Assembly: GCA_949987705.1 (NCBI GenBank)
Contig: OX465281.1
Location: 226,829,978 to 226,893,977 of the forward strand
DNA: 64,000 nucleotides
Source: Thereva unica
Taxonomy: Eukaryota > Arthropoda > Insecta > Diptera > Therevidae
Direction: 5' to 3'
The notes below the pieces were generated by a model. That model saw only the letters and a program-made list of their open reading frames with translations. It was not told where the DNA came from and did no database searches. The translations under genes were made by a program, and so were the position numbers. This document shows, in pieces, positions 1 through 11,860 of the stretch (its first letter is position 1; the number at the start of each line of letters is the position of its first letter).

Positions 1-580
1 ATATACGAAAGTGTATGAAAATCGAATCGTAGCTGTCCAGAAAAATTTCTCGAGATATGCTTTACGCAAGTTAAATTGGGCTTCGCAAGTTCCAACTTAC
101 AGAGCTAGATGTCAACTTCTTGGACTCCAAACGCTAAAATGCAGACGTATTTTGGCATCTGTTATGTTTGTGCGAGATACTCTTTGTTTTAAAGTTCAGT
201 CTTCTTCTCTTCTCGCTTTGTTCAATATTTATGCACCTGAGACAAGCCTTAGATCTAGACCCTTGTTGTTTATACCGACGCACACAACCATGTATGGGCC
301 GAATGAGTCAGTCTCGAGAGCGGCGTCGTGCTTCAACTATGTTTATGATCATCTTGATCTATCAATGGATAGACAAATTTTTAAAGAAACTGCAAAGTTG
401 CAATTGCAGTCTGATCCTTGCGATGGTTCCGCTTGACTGCTCTTTTGCGAAAAATTAAATTAATCTTAAGTTAATTATAATTCTTTATTTTATTTATAGA
501 AATCCTTTGTAAAGTTATTGTCTTTAGTCTGTAAGTTTCATACTGTGTAGACTGTATAAATAAATAAATAAATAAATATT
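1..580 (+). mobile_element. 3' end of a Jockey/CR1-like non-LTR retrotransposon
   Basis: The reading frame is already open at the left window edge and ends at 436. It encodes the C-terminal tail that follows the reverse transcriptase in non-LTR elements: VQKNFSRYALRKLNW, then LLGLQTLKCRR, then LLALFNIYAPETSLR. The same order of motifs occurs in the minus-strand element at 4216-4599 and, more decayed, at 20416-20750, so these are one family or close relatives. A short AT-rich 3' UTR follows, and the element ends in a (TAAA)n run at about 556-580, a typical microsatellite tail for such elements. Only the tail is in the window. The clade assignment (Jockey/CR1-like) is an inference. Confidence 0.7.
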
Positions 581-3300
581 AAAATCCTCGCTGGTACTTA
601 TGGACGCCTAGATCATTCGATAATATCGATCTTTGTTTCAATGGTATTAAAAACATTTGACTGAAGTTCGTTCAGTGATCAAAAGACCACAAAATCGGTT
701 AATGAAGATCAAAACTAATTTGTATCCGAAATTATTTGTTCTACGTAAGCTAAGTTATTTTTCTGCTTTTCAGGGTAGTTGACAGACAATTTCTGATCCG
801 ATTCGCAATTATATGAAAGAAATTGGCAATGACTTCAAATTCACTAGAGCAGCGATGCACTATTTTTTTTGACACATTTTAAGTAATTTTGTCTTGAATG
901 ATAATTCAACACTGGCGCCATTAAGATTTGTGAGAGCGCATCTTAGACTTCAGATTAACTCTTGTCGTCCGCAGCAAAATATAAAAAAGAGCCATAAAAT
1001 GTTATCTCCCTCCACGTCTTGCGCTAAAATACAGTTTCTTAACATCCTTTACATTATTCGTCTTCTTTTACCTAGAAAATGCACGTTCAATCGCTGAACA
1101 AATCTTAAAAATTCCGAACATAATCAAATAATTCCCAAAGGTCATCAGTTCAACGACATCACCATAAAAGTACCTCAGATTCCTCTGTCTTGCTTCGACG
1201 CCCGTTAATTTGCTGTTCGTGATCGCGCAGGCATCACAGGGAATTCCTTTTTCGGTTAACAATTATCACAGAACAGGTGGATAAAAATCTCTGCTAGATT
1301 TGTCACTATGCGGTCGAATATGGCAATGCACAAGGCCGGAAAAACTGCATTGAAAAATTATGTTGAAGATTCTTCAACGAAAATCTGATGGTATCTGCGC
1401 ATGCGTAAATGGGTAAGTCCTTCATTGACCGATCAAAATGTGGATACGAAACTGGACAGATAAATAATATCTCAAGGGAGAGATGTCGATCGAAGGCTGG
1501 AAAATTGGAGAACTGATGATGACCTGGAGGTAGACATCAGAATTAGCATAGAAATAAAATCAAAGGTCCGTGAAAGCGGGGGAAACGTCTTCTTTTTTTG
1601 CAGTATCTGAAGACGGTTTCTTATAAGGTAAAGACGTTGGTTGCGCTCTGGTCTCTTTCGGTAGGTTTTCAATACTCCATCGAAAGCGTATTCACTTTGT
1701 TGCAATCTGGGTAAGGGGAAAAGGAGGCTTAGTTATAGGCAGAAAACCTAAGCCATAGTAAAATTGCTGCCGACCAATGGCTTAGAAATTGCCTTCTGTG
1801 AAAGTGGATAGACTCATTTGAATACGGCTGACATGCGCCTTAAGGCCAGTTGCTGCCCGTGCAATGGGTGGACTTAGATGACCGCGCATTGGATTGTATT
1901 TAAATTTTCCCTTTGGCTGAGATTTTACAGCCTTATGGAAATTCAAGCAGCGGTTGACATGTGAAAATGCAGGTTAAAACTGTTGGTCTTCTTTGGATAC
2001 CTTGAAAGGCAGATCAATGAATTCAGCAAGCAGACATCAATCCATTTGTGTCCGAGTTGTCGCTGTGATTGACAGTTAAATGTTATTTATTTGGCGATGC
2101 CTGTTTTATCAGGCTGCTTAACTACTGACTTAAACTGGCCATTTAGTATAGGATTAAACGAAACTTCCATGCAGAATCGCTGCAGGAGAAAATTAAAAAT
2201 TCAAGATTCGTCTCTGTTTATGTATGGATTTACTGATGGAACTCCTTCCATCAAAACTTTTTATCCCACTAAAGGCATAACCCTTTTATATCTCTGCAAC
2301 TTCCGTTTATCTTACAGATTAATTCTTTCCCCACGGCAGACACTTGGCTGTTTACCTTCCATAACCTAATTTTAAAAGAATTTCAGGAGGAGCAAAACAC
2401 ATTTTCTTGGCTGTTTGGGAGTTTATAAAACCAAGTTGAATCGCGTAAATATTTACACTACAGTACCGTCCCCCGGCCTCCCCGAAATGATGTCTTCTGG
2501 TACCTTCTTCGTGCGCCCCGGTTCTGATGCTGGTGCTGTTGGGCCATGTCGGAAGGGTAAGACAGGATCAAAGACCTGCCTTCAAGTAAACAGGCTACCG
2601 TGCACGGAGGAGAAAATTCAAGTGCAAGAAACTCCACAAGTCTATAATTAGAAATTGAAGACTCATCTGTTTTCCAAATGAGCTCTACCCAGAGCAGCGA
2701 AGAGTAAACAAAAGACACAGCGAAAAAGTAGAAGCACCTGAATCCTGAATAAGGTGACGATGACGCCCTGGATCCTTCATTGTTATTATTGTTATTATTT
2801 TTACCTTCTTTTTTTCGGAGTCTTGTTTTCTGTTTTTGAAAGGAGTCGTTGGCTGGTTGACTGGAGGAAGGACAGGACACGTACGAATATGCATTAAAAA
2901 GGATTTCTTGTGTCAACTTTTATACGTTTTTGGTTTTCTGCCGTTGACAGTTTTCATTTATTTTTCCATGTTTGGTTAAATTGAAAATATTATTCACGGA
3001 AAGGAGAACAGCCAAGGATTTATGGAATGGAACTAGTTTAATATATGATTAAGGCTTGCTAGCAGATGGAAGGATTTGTTTATGTATTTTGTTCTGTTGT
3101 AAAACTACTTGTTAATTTATTTCTTTACGCTATATAAAGGCAAGTTTACACTGAATATAAAAATTGCGTGTATACTTGTGGGTCTAGTTTGTTTTAGTTT
3201 TCTTATTTTAAATTAATTTTCTGTGGACGGCCTTGTGTGCTGGCCATGGGGAATTTGGTGTGCGTAATGCTGTGTGCATAACCCTTACGCGAACTCATAT
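581..3300. other. Unassigned AT-rich DNA
   Basis: No coding region or repeat could be recognised. Open frames here are short and lack domain motifs. A minus-strand 152-codon frame (2458-2916) is explained in part by a TTA/TTG microsatellite near 2780-2815 that translates as an asparagine run. This may be old intergenic sequence or unrecognisable transposon debris. Confidence 0.4.
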
Positions 3301-3302
3301 GC

Positions 3303-3615
3303 AACATCTGGCAGGAAGAAGTTATACCAGATTATTGGAATAAAGCAATTATATGTATGTCCGTCCAATCTACAAGAAAGGAGATAAATTAACCTGTAAA
3401 ATCTACAGAGCACCAGCTACAAAACCTTCACAATCGTCGTGAAATAAAAACTAGAACCTATAAGCGGAATGCCTTGTATCAAGCTGGTTTTAGGACAAAC
3501 AGGTCAACATCGGACCAGCTGCTCACCTTAAGGCAAATTCTGGAGAAAACCTGGGAATTTGTCGACTTTCAACAACCATATGAATCTACAAACAGAGAGA
3601 TGCTGCCCGATTAAA
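3303..3615 (+). pseudogene. RTE-like reverse transcriptase relic
   Basis: Across frame changes the translation shows the palm entry of an RTE-like reverse transcriptase: IWQEEVIPDYWNKAI, then IYKKGDKLTCK, then ALYQAGFRTNRSTSDQLL and LRQILEKTWE. The same segments appear intact in the RTE copies at 41.1 kb and 50.1 kb (EDWEQSIICPIHKKGD, EYQAGFRRNRSTMD). Stops and frameshifts make it non-functional. It ends abruptly near 3615, before the catalytic YADD motif. Confidence 0.65.
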
Positions 3616-4052
3616 AATAAACAATTGGGTTTACAGCGGGCGAACCACGGCCGCTTGGATTTTTAAGGGGGATATGATGGCCGTAGAATTTTGATCAATT
3701 TTTAATGGGAGGACATACAGCGTGACTGACATGTAACATAAATTTGATTGCTACTTTCGGCTTGTTCTCAAGTAGTCTCTTTACTAAAGGGTGTCCCAAA
3801 ATTTACGCAAGATTTGAATTTGTCGCCAATTTTGAGGTGCAGTGTTGGCAGCCCAAAAAAAACAGTTTAACAGTTGGCAGTCTAGGGTTAGGAAAAATGG
3901 AGCACTACACGAGAGAACAATGCGTTTTCATTGTTGAACAATGCTTTAAAAATAATGAAAGTTTGCCTGCTGCCACATTCGAACAAAATATTTTTTATTT
4001 TTATTTTATTTTTTTTAGTCTATCGAAAAACAATTCTTACAGTCTAGAAATA

Positions 4053-4167
4053 ATTAATAAAAACAATAAAGTAACCAAAATAATTAATATCTTATAAATT
4101 AGAAAAAAAAAATAATAATATCTAATAAAAACAACAAAATAACCAAAATAATTAATATCTTATAAAT
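4053..4167. repeat. 68-bp tandem duplication in the 3' UTR
   Basis: Two nearly identical segments (4053-4099 and 4121-4167) share ACCAAAATAATTAATATCTT and their neighbours, with a period of 68 bp. They lie in the 3' UTR of the nested retrotransposon. The duplication may be a family trait or a replication slip. Confidence 0.6.
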
Positions 4168-4215
4168 AAGGAAAAGAAAAACAGGAAAGTCAAAAGTAAA
4201 TTATGCCAATCTTAA

Positions 4216-5513
4216 CTACAACCCATTCACTAGCTTTTTGAACATATCACGATTGATAGAAATATCAATACTGTCATAGACATTATTGAAAGCACTAGAA
4301 CAGTGAGCGATAGGATCATGCTGGCCATAGCAGGTTTTATGAAAAGGAAGACGTAAAAGATTATAATATCTTAAAGACGTACCAGGAACATGAATATTAA
4401 ATAAGGCAAGGAGTTCAGGCGAGCGAATCTTACAACATAAAACATCCCTGACAAACATAATACAACAAACTTTCCTTCTTGACTCCAACGTTTGAAGGCC
4501 AAGAAGAAAGCATCTGGAAAAATAGAAAGGAGAATGATTCCAACGAGAAGCGCGCAGTGCATAGCGAGTAAAATTTTTTTGAATCGACTCAATACGCAAT
4601 ATGAATCGCTAAATACGGACACCAAACAGCAGAAGCATATTCTTAAACAGAACGAACAAGCGACACATAAAGAATCTTTAGCGTATAACAATCACGAAAT
4701 TCGGTGGCATTCCTTTTAATAAAGCCAAGCAGTTTTAGACATAACATAATCAATATGAAGGTTACACTCAAGTTTTGAATCAAAAACAACGCCCAGATCT
4801 TTAATAAAAGATGGATGCGCAATCACGACATTGTCAATAATATATTCAAAACAAACTGGATGACTAATTCGATGGAAAGAGAAGCTATTACACTTGGTCG
4901 GATTTAAGGATAAATCATTATTAGCACACCAAACAGTAAGTCTATCAAGATCAGATTGTATTTGAAGGCAATCCTGATAACTTGTGATCGATTTATAAAT
5001 TTTAAGGTCATCAGCATATAAAAGACATTCTGAAAATTTAAAAACATTTACAATATCATTAATAAAAATTAGGAATAGAAGGGGGCCCAAATGACTTCCT
5101 TGGGGTACACCGGAGTTAACATATATCAAGCGAGATTCAAACGAATCAATTTTAACACGCTGTTTCCTGTTGGAGAGATAGGAGTCCATCCATCTTAAAA
5201 GAGATGAAAGAATGCAAAAGGAAAAAAGTTTCTTTCTAAGAAGTGAGAGATTAACACGATCGAAGGCCTTTACAAAATCGGTATATACAACATCAACTTG
5301 TGAGCCATCGTCAATCTCGTTGATGACAAAATTTTTAAAAAGAATTAAATTTGTAGAAGACGATTTACCAGATACAAAACATGTTGCTGATGACAAATCG
5401 CTTCTTTGATATGAAAATAAATTTTATCTTTGACTAAGCTTTCAAAAAACTTGGGTAATGGCAAGAGCTTAGCAATGCCTCTATAATTTTTAATTAAATC
5501 ACGTGGATCAGCC
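4216..5513 (-). pseudogene. Reverse transcriptase, non-LTR (Jockey/CR1-like), broken
   Basis: In minus-strand order the translation shows DLIKNYRGIAKLLPLPKFFE (fingers), SGKSSSTNLILF, YTDFVKAFDRV (first catalytic Asp), SGVPQGSHLGPLLFLIFIND, LLYADDLKIY (catalytic YADD) and IKDLGVVFDSKL. These are the successive palm motifs of a non-LTR reverse transcriptase, open over 4716-5396. After a frameshift near 4700 the thumb and C-terminal tail continue as YVSLVRS, EYASAVWCPY and IESIQKNFTRYALR down to the stop at 4216. No endonuclease domain is present because of 5' truncation. Confidence 0.8.
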
Positions 5514-6179
5514 TAAAAATATGGCCTGAATATTGATTTAAATTCATCAACTATGAAGATAGTAATTGAAAAATTCAGAGATACTGGATCAATTAGTGAT
5601 GCTAAACACACCGGCCGTCCAAAAACAAGCCATTTAATTGTTAATATCGAAGCAGTGCACTAGAGTGTTGCTGAAAGTCCAGGAGCGTGAATTCGGCGTA
5701 GTGGACAAGAATTACAAATTTTAAAAAGTTCTCTACAGCGTATACTTACGATAGATCTGCGTCTCCATGCTTAGAACTACCTCAAGAACTGAAGTCTAAC
5801 GACCATACATAATTCAATTGTTGCTTGAGACATTTCCTGGTCGTGTACTCTCTCTTTTCGGTGATCGTTATTGGCACCTTGATCTTTTCGATTAACACCA
5901 CTGGTCTATGCTAACCTGCCCACAACCATCCGTGCCTTGAAGGAAGAGATTCATCGATACGTCAACGGAATTATGCTATATTTATGCAAAACGACCATAT
6001 AAAAAGAGTTAGTATCTACCAGCAACGCCTTGCAGGCCATTTTCTCGATATGCTATTCCATTCATAGACCTATTCCATGTCTTTCATGTTTCAATAAAGA
6101 AATCAAAATTTAACGAAAAAAAAAAAAACTGAGATTCCTATTTAAATAAAATCTTAGGTCAATTTTGGGACACCCTTTA

Positions 6180-7065
6180 CCATTAAAGTAGTATAAGATT
6201 TAAGGAAAAAGATAAAACTTACCCAACGGGAAATGGACCAGTGCATTATCAATGCTAGAACGATCCTTAAAAAGCTTGGGGCGTCTCTTTTCCCATCTAT
6301 ATTATGTTTAACCTTACATGATCGTGGGGATCGCTCCTTTTATTGCTGTTTTTTAGAAGCGTTTTTGTACCAGTCACAAAAGTAGAAACCCACTAATTTA
6401 TGTTATAGCGCGTGTGGATATGTGAAACAACCGCGGTGTCGAAAAGCTTTATATTATATCAATATCCTTAAAGGGCCCCCACACATATTTTAACCTCAGG
6501 CCCCACAAGGGGATGTGGCGTGCCTGGATGGATAGCGCATAACTCAGTATCTGGTAGCCATACACATTTTTAATAAAATTGCTTTTCATTTTTTTTTTCG
6601 TTTTTAACCTGAAACACAGCACAACGTAAAAACACCTGTATTGCACGCAATTGACGCACTGTACGGATGTTCAAAATTCTATTTTTACAAATGCAGCCCG
6701 CTACAGTCACGAACCAATAAAAGACACACCCAATAGGGAATAGTCTAAACGATACACAGTAGGCTCATACTTTTGAGACTAAACGGATCAAATTTGGAGG
6801 TTACCAAAAATTTTATAGGACGAAGAAAAGGGGAAATTATCATGGTGACCACTAAGTGTACCATTGCCTTACTCCAACTACCGGTTCTCGTTCAATTTTG
6901 AAGGTCAAGCAGCATTGGACGTGGGTAGCTCTTAGTTGGGTACGAAATGGTCCATTACGAATTCATTCATATCTGTAACAGAGGCGTGCACACCTCTATG
7001 GCGAAAGCATTTTCAGAGTTTCATGTAAATGTGTGGCGATGTACATATGTATGTCTGTTAACCAA
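6180..7065. other. Mostly unassigned; possible diverged MITE copy
   Basis: No coding region is evident. The block GTGTGGATATGTGA followed by CGGTGTCGAAAAGCTTT near 6411-6450 resembles the interior of the MITEs at 7285-7320 and 7980-8010. A TTACCCAACGGGAAAT motif near 6225 resembles the end of the MITE at 13654. It may be an older member of that group, but no matching opposite end was found. Confidence 0.35.
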
Positions 7066-7736
7066 CCCAGTAGGACCGGTAAGCTTACAGAAGTACTGAA
7101 ATCAGCACTTACTGGTAAGGGGTAGGCCTTACCACATCCTTTTACAGAAGTGCTTACTTTTACACACGATGTCATAGGGGGTAAGGCCTTACTTTAGTAC
7201 TTACCTTAGAGTACTTATAGAACTGCTCATCTGTAAGGGGTATAGTAAGGCAACAAACGGAACATTGCAAAAAGAGATATTCATGGGCGCCTGTGGATAT
7301 GTGATCCGGTGTCGAAATGCTTTTATTTTTTTTTTCATCTTTTACAAATGCCTTTTTTTCAAGCCCGAGAGTGGCTTTACCTAAGCAGTCCCCCAACTAA
7401 ATTCTCCACTTCTCCAAAGCTGCTTGTCCTGCGTATCGAATGAGAGCCGGGCTATTGAGTATGCTAACGTCGCATTTTATGTCGACGAATATAATTGCCC
7501 GTTTTCTTTTTTTCTATAAAATTTATGAAAACTCCAGGAAAGCTCCCTTGAGTCATCGGGCAGATTCTCACTTGTTTGGGTATAATTCTGGACTATGTAC
7601 ACCTTACCATCTGCCTTCTCTAGTAATGGGGTTTGTAAGGGCTCATCTAGCTCCAAGAAAATAAGGGGTACCCCTTACCAGATGAGTACTTATTTCAGTG
7701 CTCCATCGGTAAGGCCTTCCTAGAATTCCTACTGGG
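7066..7736. mobile_element. MITE with CCCAGTAGGA ends, copy 1
   Basis: The unit begins CCCAGTAGGACCGGTAAG and ends with the inverted counterpart TAGAATTCCTACTGGG. Inside both ends lie further inverted blocks built on CTTACTGGTAAGG and GGTACCCCTTACCAG. It has no transposase gene. A second copy, about 97 percent identical by eye, follows after only 22 bp. The sequence is unusually dense in GGTAAG/CTTACC, which probably represents transposase-binding sites. The superfamily is not determined because no clear target duplication was found. Confidence 0.65.
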
Positions 7737-7758
7737 AACTAAACCATTGTTCTGATAT

Positions 7759-8420
7759 CCCAGTAGGACCGGTAAGCTTACAGAAGTACTGAAATCAGCA
7801 CTTACTGGTAAGGGGTAGGCCTTACCACTCCCTTTTACAGAAGTGCTTACTTTTACACACGATGTCATAGGGGGTAAGGCCTTACTTTAGTACTTACCTT
7901 AGAGTACTTATAGAACTGCTCATCTGTAAGGGGTATAGTAAGGCAGCAAATGGAACATTGCGAAAAGAGCTATTCATGGGCGCCTGTGGATATGTGATCC
8001 GGTGTCGAAATGCTTTTATTTTTTTTCATCTTTTACAAATGCCTTTTTTTCCAAGCCCGAGAGTGGCTTTACCTAAGCAGTCCCCCAACTAAATTCTCCA
8101 CTTCTCCAAAGCTGCTTGTCCTCCGTATCGAATGAGAGCCGCGCTATTGAGTATGCTAACGTCGCATTTTATGTCGACGAATATAATTGCCCGTTTTCTT
8201 TCTTTCTATAAAATTTATGAAAGCTCCAGGAAAGCTCCCTTGAGTCATCGGGCAGACTCTCACTTGTTTGGGTATAATTCTGGACTACACCTTACCATCT
8301 GCCTTCTCTTGTAATGGGGTTTGTAAGGGCTCATCTAGCACCAAGAAAATAAGGGGTACCCCTTACCAGATGAGTACTTATTTCAGTGCTCCATCGGTAA
8401 GGCCTTCCTAGAATTCCTAC
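7759..8420. mobile_element. MITE with CCCAGTAGGA ends, copy 2
   Basis: This is a direct repeat of the preceding element in the same orientation. Differences are scattered substitutions and a small deletion near 8286. The terminal TGGG is missing, so the right end stops at CCTAC. The two copies could come from a tandem insertion into the same site or a local duplication. Confidence 0.65.
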
Positions 8421-9622
8421 TTTCCTATTGTGCCCTCACATTTATCTAGCCACGTTATAAGTTACGACAAGAAGATACCTCTTGAAGTTGACAAAATCAC
8501 CTGTGCACATATGCTCAGTATATTTCATTATATGGTCTAATCATCCGTTTTGACCAAGCTGTTAGCTGGTTTCAGTCCAATGAAAACCGTGCTAGATCTC
8601 TGTCTTCCGAAGGTGTTTGCCTTTTCGCTACCCACAAATGCCCGATGAGCCAGGATCCGATTGAAAGTAGATGGTGTCAAGCGGAAGCCTTAATAACCTT
8701 GAGGCTTTTATTTAAGCTACCCGTGTACCACACAAGCTCACCCCGGGGTATGTTAGTAAATTTCATTATAGGCGTTTTTTAGGCTCATGACGGGGGCTTG
8801 ACTTGGGGATATCTTTGCATGTAACCTGGAATGTCTCCGACGAAGAATAGATAACCGTTCGATCTCACCCTGAAGACAGCCTTTATGGCGGATTGTTCTA
8901 CATCAAGTTGGAGCAATAACAAATTGAGTAGTCCAGCGCGTGGAGAAAAGCCCGGGTCAAACCGAACATCACCGAGGGGATTACTGTTCGAAAAATAAAT
9001 CTGCGGAGTATTAACCGCACCACTTTTGGGGTGAATCACAGATATATTCTTCGTGCAGAAATCCCTGAACGTTATTCGCAGCGCGACACGTTCGATGCAT
9101 CCCGGGGTTAATGCTTTCTTCCGCCATACCACACTAAGGTCCCATGGGCTTTATGATAATGGCGTATATGAAATACATGATTTTGTTGTCCGATGTGGAC
9201 TCACAGAGATCTGTGAAGCCTGATAATCAGATTGTTCATGTTCTGGTACTAATGAAGTTTGAGATCTAATACCACGCTTTTGATTTGTTAGAGAAGAACA
9301 AAAATTCTTTGACCCCTTCTGTCAATATTGGCATAATATGTTTTCTTGTGAATGGTATCAGAACCGTTTTGCCGGGATTGATACTGAATGTGACGGTAGC
9401 GCACCAGCTGAAGACCACACCGCGCTGCACGCCCCTGGACTTCCTATTTCGTGCGATGACAAAATCGTCTGCGTAATCTTCGGCGAAAAAAATGTGAACC
9501 GAGTAGTTCTACGAGTTCATTTACGACTATACTTAGGCAGGACATTGATTGGGATTACCATCTGAAATAGAAAGACATGACTTTGAGAAAATCCTTGAGG
9601 AGACCAAGGCTCACCAATGATA
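8421..9622. other. Unassigned DNA with two anonymous open frames
   Basis: There are open frames of 115 codons on the minus strand (8785-9132) and 75 codons on the plus strand (9338-9565). Neither shows a recognisable motif, signal peptide or family resemblance, and there is no coding context. Nothing else was recognised here. Confidence 0.35.
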
Positions 9623-10298
9623 CACTGATAAAAAAACATTCTTGGCTTAAGACAATTTTTTTTGAACCAAGCTAATCATGCTTTGGATATAACGAACACA
9701 AAATTGTCTTCGGATAAGCAATACTCATAGTCTTGGTTTTAATGGCTTGGATGAAGACAAAAGTTGACTAGAATTAAGAAAAAAAAATTCTTAGTTTGAG
9801 ATACTCATTTTTTTAATTTAAGCAACTCAAGGTAATAAAATATTGAATTGCCTCAATAAATATTCTCGAATTAAAGCTTCATCGTGTCTTTATTTAATAC
9901 AAATTTTGTTTTTAATAAAAAATATTTAGTTTCTTAAGTAAAAAATTAAAAAATCTTATTTCGAAAAAGACTTATCTTGGTCGAAAAGTATAAGTATTGA
10001 GCGAAGAAATACAATTGCTTGGCTCAAGAATTTCTAGTGTCTTACTCTGACACAGCATTCTCATGTTAAGACTGCAAAATGTTTCTACTCAAGCCAACGA
10101 AACGAAGACTATGGAATTGCTGGAATCAAGACAATTTTTAACTTCCCAGTATAGGATGTTATTGTAATCGGTCCGAAAATCGAAATCGAAATTTTCGACG
10201 TATTTTCATCTTTCAATGTCCCAGGAGCATTTTAAGCAAAAAATTGGGAGGAAGTGCATATGTGTGTGTGTGTGTGCGTACGTATGTGGTCATTTTTT

Positions 10299-11160
10299 CC
10301 TGCACGATATCGCGCGAACCAAAAAAGATATCGACTTCGTTGAGGTGTCGTTCGAAGCGTATTAACCGAAATATGATCTGAAAAGATTTTCATAAAAGTC
10401 GAGCCGTTTTTTTGTTTAAGCGGCGTAAGTGATTTTTGTACCTGCACGATATCGCCCGAACCACGAAAGATATTGGCCTCGATTCCCAGATCCGACGGCG
10501 CGGAAGTGAGTGCGGATTTGACACTGGCGATTCTCAAATCCGCAGTGGCGGATTCAATTAAATCAAAAATTCGGAGTGAAGACTCACACGCTAATGAAAT
10601 ACCCGATGTCGGATTATCTCAGGCGCATTTGTGGTTTCAAATCCGCAGAAAATTTGTTGCGGATCACACTTTTAAACCGCCGAAAATGTCAAAGAGAGAT
10701 TCGCGGTTGCGGATTTGAGAATCGCAAAGTGTCAAATCCGCACTCACCTCCGCGCCGCCGGATCTGGGAATCGAGGCCATTGACTTACTTGAGGTGCCGT
10801 TCGAAGCGTATTAGCGACAATATAATCTGAAAAGATTTTTATAATATTCGGTCGAGCGGTTTTTTGGTTTAAATGACATAAGTGATTTTTGTACCTGCAC
10901 GATATCGCGCGAACTATAAAAGATATTGACTTAGTTGACGTGCCGTTCGAAGACTATTAACCAAAATATGATCTGAAAAGATTTTCATAAAATTCGGCCG
11001 AACCGTTTTTTTGTTGTTTAAACGACGGTTATGATTTTTGTACCTGCACGATACCGTCCAAACTAAAAACTATATGCCGAAAAAAGAATATTAACGAAGA
11101 AATGCTCTGAAAAAAATTTCATAATATTCGGTCGGGCCTTTTTTGTTGAAATAGAAAAAC
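10299..11160. repeat. Four-unit tandem repeat, period 142-149 bp
   Basis: The units start with CCTGCACGATATCGCGCGAA or variants at 10299, 10441, 10894 and 11043. Each contains a GCCGTTCGAAG-like segment and AATATGATCTGAAAAGATTT. The gap between units two and three is explained by the 304-bp MITE plus its 3-bp duplication. A short GT microsatellite precedes the array at about 10258-10275. Confidence 0.75.
10475..10778. mobile_element. PIF/Harbinger-like MITE, 304 bp
   Basis: Terminal inverted repeats of about 68 bp begin GGCCTCGATTCCCAGATCCG on each end, with only a few mismatches. ATT flanks both ends (10472-10474 and 10779-10781). The homologous position in the next tandem unit contains a single ATT, which gives the empty site. 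A 3-bp target duplication and long GC-rich ends fit the PIF/Harbinger group. There is no coding sequence. Confidence 0.75.
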
Positions 11161-11860
11161 TTCGGCTAATTGTCAGAAAGACCTTAAATTGACAAGTTTT
11201 GCTAATATCTAATAAACTCGATGGAATGAAACCCGTTCTAAACGAAGTGATCTTCAAAATCCGACAACCTTTCAAAATCGTGCAAAAATTTCGTTACCCT
11301 TTACAAACAGCAAGAATTTTTCTAACCTTGGATTAGCACTTTTTGACGGGGAATTGTTTTCTACGCATGATACAGTTTCAGAAAATTGCGGTTCATCCCG
11401 GGATTTCCGGTAGTTACCGCAAAATTTGTTCTTTTTGGTCAAGTCTCACAAGTACTTAACAGTTATAGTTTTGCTAATATCTCTGGAAAGCTTTGGAATT
11501 TCCAAACGAAGTCATTCTCTTCTCAGTTTGTCAACGGCGCTTCAGCACGCTCAATACGAATTTGAACACTCGCTTTAGTGCGGCGAACGAAATACGGAGG
11601 AAATGTTTGCTTGCTAACGTTCAGGAAAAACAAATTCTCTAGAAAAATCTTGTGGATTTACTACTATTATAGTAATTTGAGCTAGCTTCTCTCGGGATTG
11701 CTTTGTCATCAGTTCTGATACTAGCCAATTTTCCACTAGTGCTAAACGTATAACTATTTTGTAAGAAGTCAGTTTATTCCATCTTCGTTCATCATACTGG
11801 GAAGTTAATCGTGTGGACCGAAGGGGTCAAACCCACATCCCAACTAGTTTTATCAGTGTA

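Larger units (their letters stand above)
3992..5515 (-). mobile_element. Nested 5'-truncated non-LTR retrotransposon
   Basis: This minus-strand element splits the helix-turn-helix region of the surrounding DNA transposon. AAAATAT occurs on both sides (3985-3991 and 5516-5522) and is the likely target duplication. Its 3' end is at the left, an A-rich tail (T-rich on the plus strand, about 3992-4016), followed by an AT-rich 3' UTR. The element is truncated at its 5' side within the reverse transcriptase fingers. Family motifs match the fragment at 1-580. Confidence 0.7.
3787..6177 (+). mobile_element. Degenerate DUF4817/mariner-type DNA transposon, interrupted
   Basis: The ends are inverted repeats: AAGGGTGTCCCAAAATT at 3787 and its complement ending at 6177, each flanked by a TA dinucleotide (3785-3786 and 6178-6179), the target duplication expected of Tc1/mariner-type elements. 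The coding remnant starts with the helix-turn-helix region REQCVFIVEQCFKNNESLPA near 3900. It is broken at 3985 and resumes at about 5520 with KYGLNIDLNSSTMKIVIEKF and SISDAKHTGRPKTS. The C-terminal remnant (PTTIRALKEEIHRYVNGI) lies near 5915-5975. The acidic catalytic core is largely deleted, so the element is dead. A non-LTR retrotransposon sits inside the helix-turn-helix region. Confidence 0.75.
10142..11804. mobile_element. TTAA-flanked element carrying ~145-bp tandem repeats
   Basis: CTTCCCAGTAT at 10142 and ATACTGGGAAG ending at 11804 are inverted and each is bordered by TTAA (10138-10141 and 11805-11808). TTAA is the target used by piggyBac-type transposases. No transposase is encoded. 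The left half is filled by four units of a tandem repeat, and a Harbinger-like MITE is inserted in the second unit. The terminal repeats are unlike the autonomous piggyBac at 26789, so a different source would be needed. Confidence 0.5.
9623..11858. mobile_element. Outer MITE of a three-level nest, CACTGATAAAA ends
   Basis: CACTGATAAAA at 9623 is matched by TTTTATCAGTG ending at 11858, with TA directly outside both ends (9621-9622 and 11859-11860). The element proper is 9623-10137 plus 11809-11858; the rest is a second insertion. The left part is rich in variants of CTTGGCTTAAG/CTTGGCTCAAG. It has no coding capacity. Its ends and TA duplication suggest a Tc1/mariner-like origin, but the terminal repeats are short. 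Confidence 0.5.

Noticed and set aside
2458..2916. 152-codon minus-strand protein with an asparagine run
   Set aside because: The asparagine run comes from a TTA/TTG microsatellite, there is no domain, and another frame overlaps it.
8785..9132. 115-codon minus-strand gene
   Set aside because: No motif, no splice context and no coding neighbours; length is compatible with chance.
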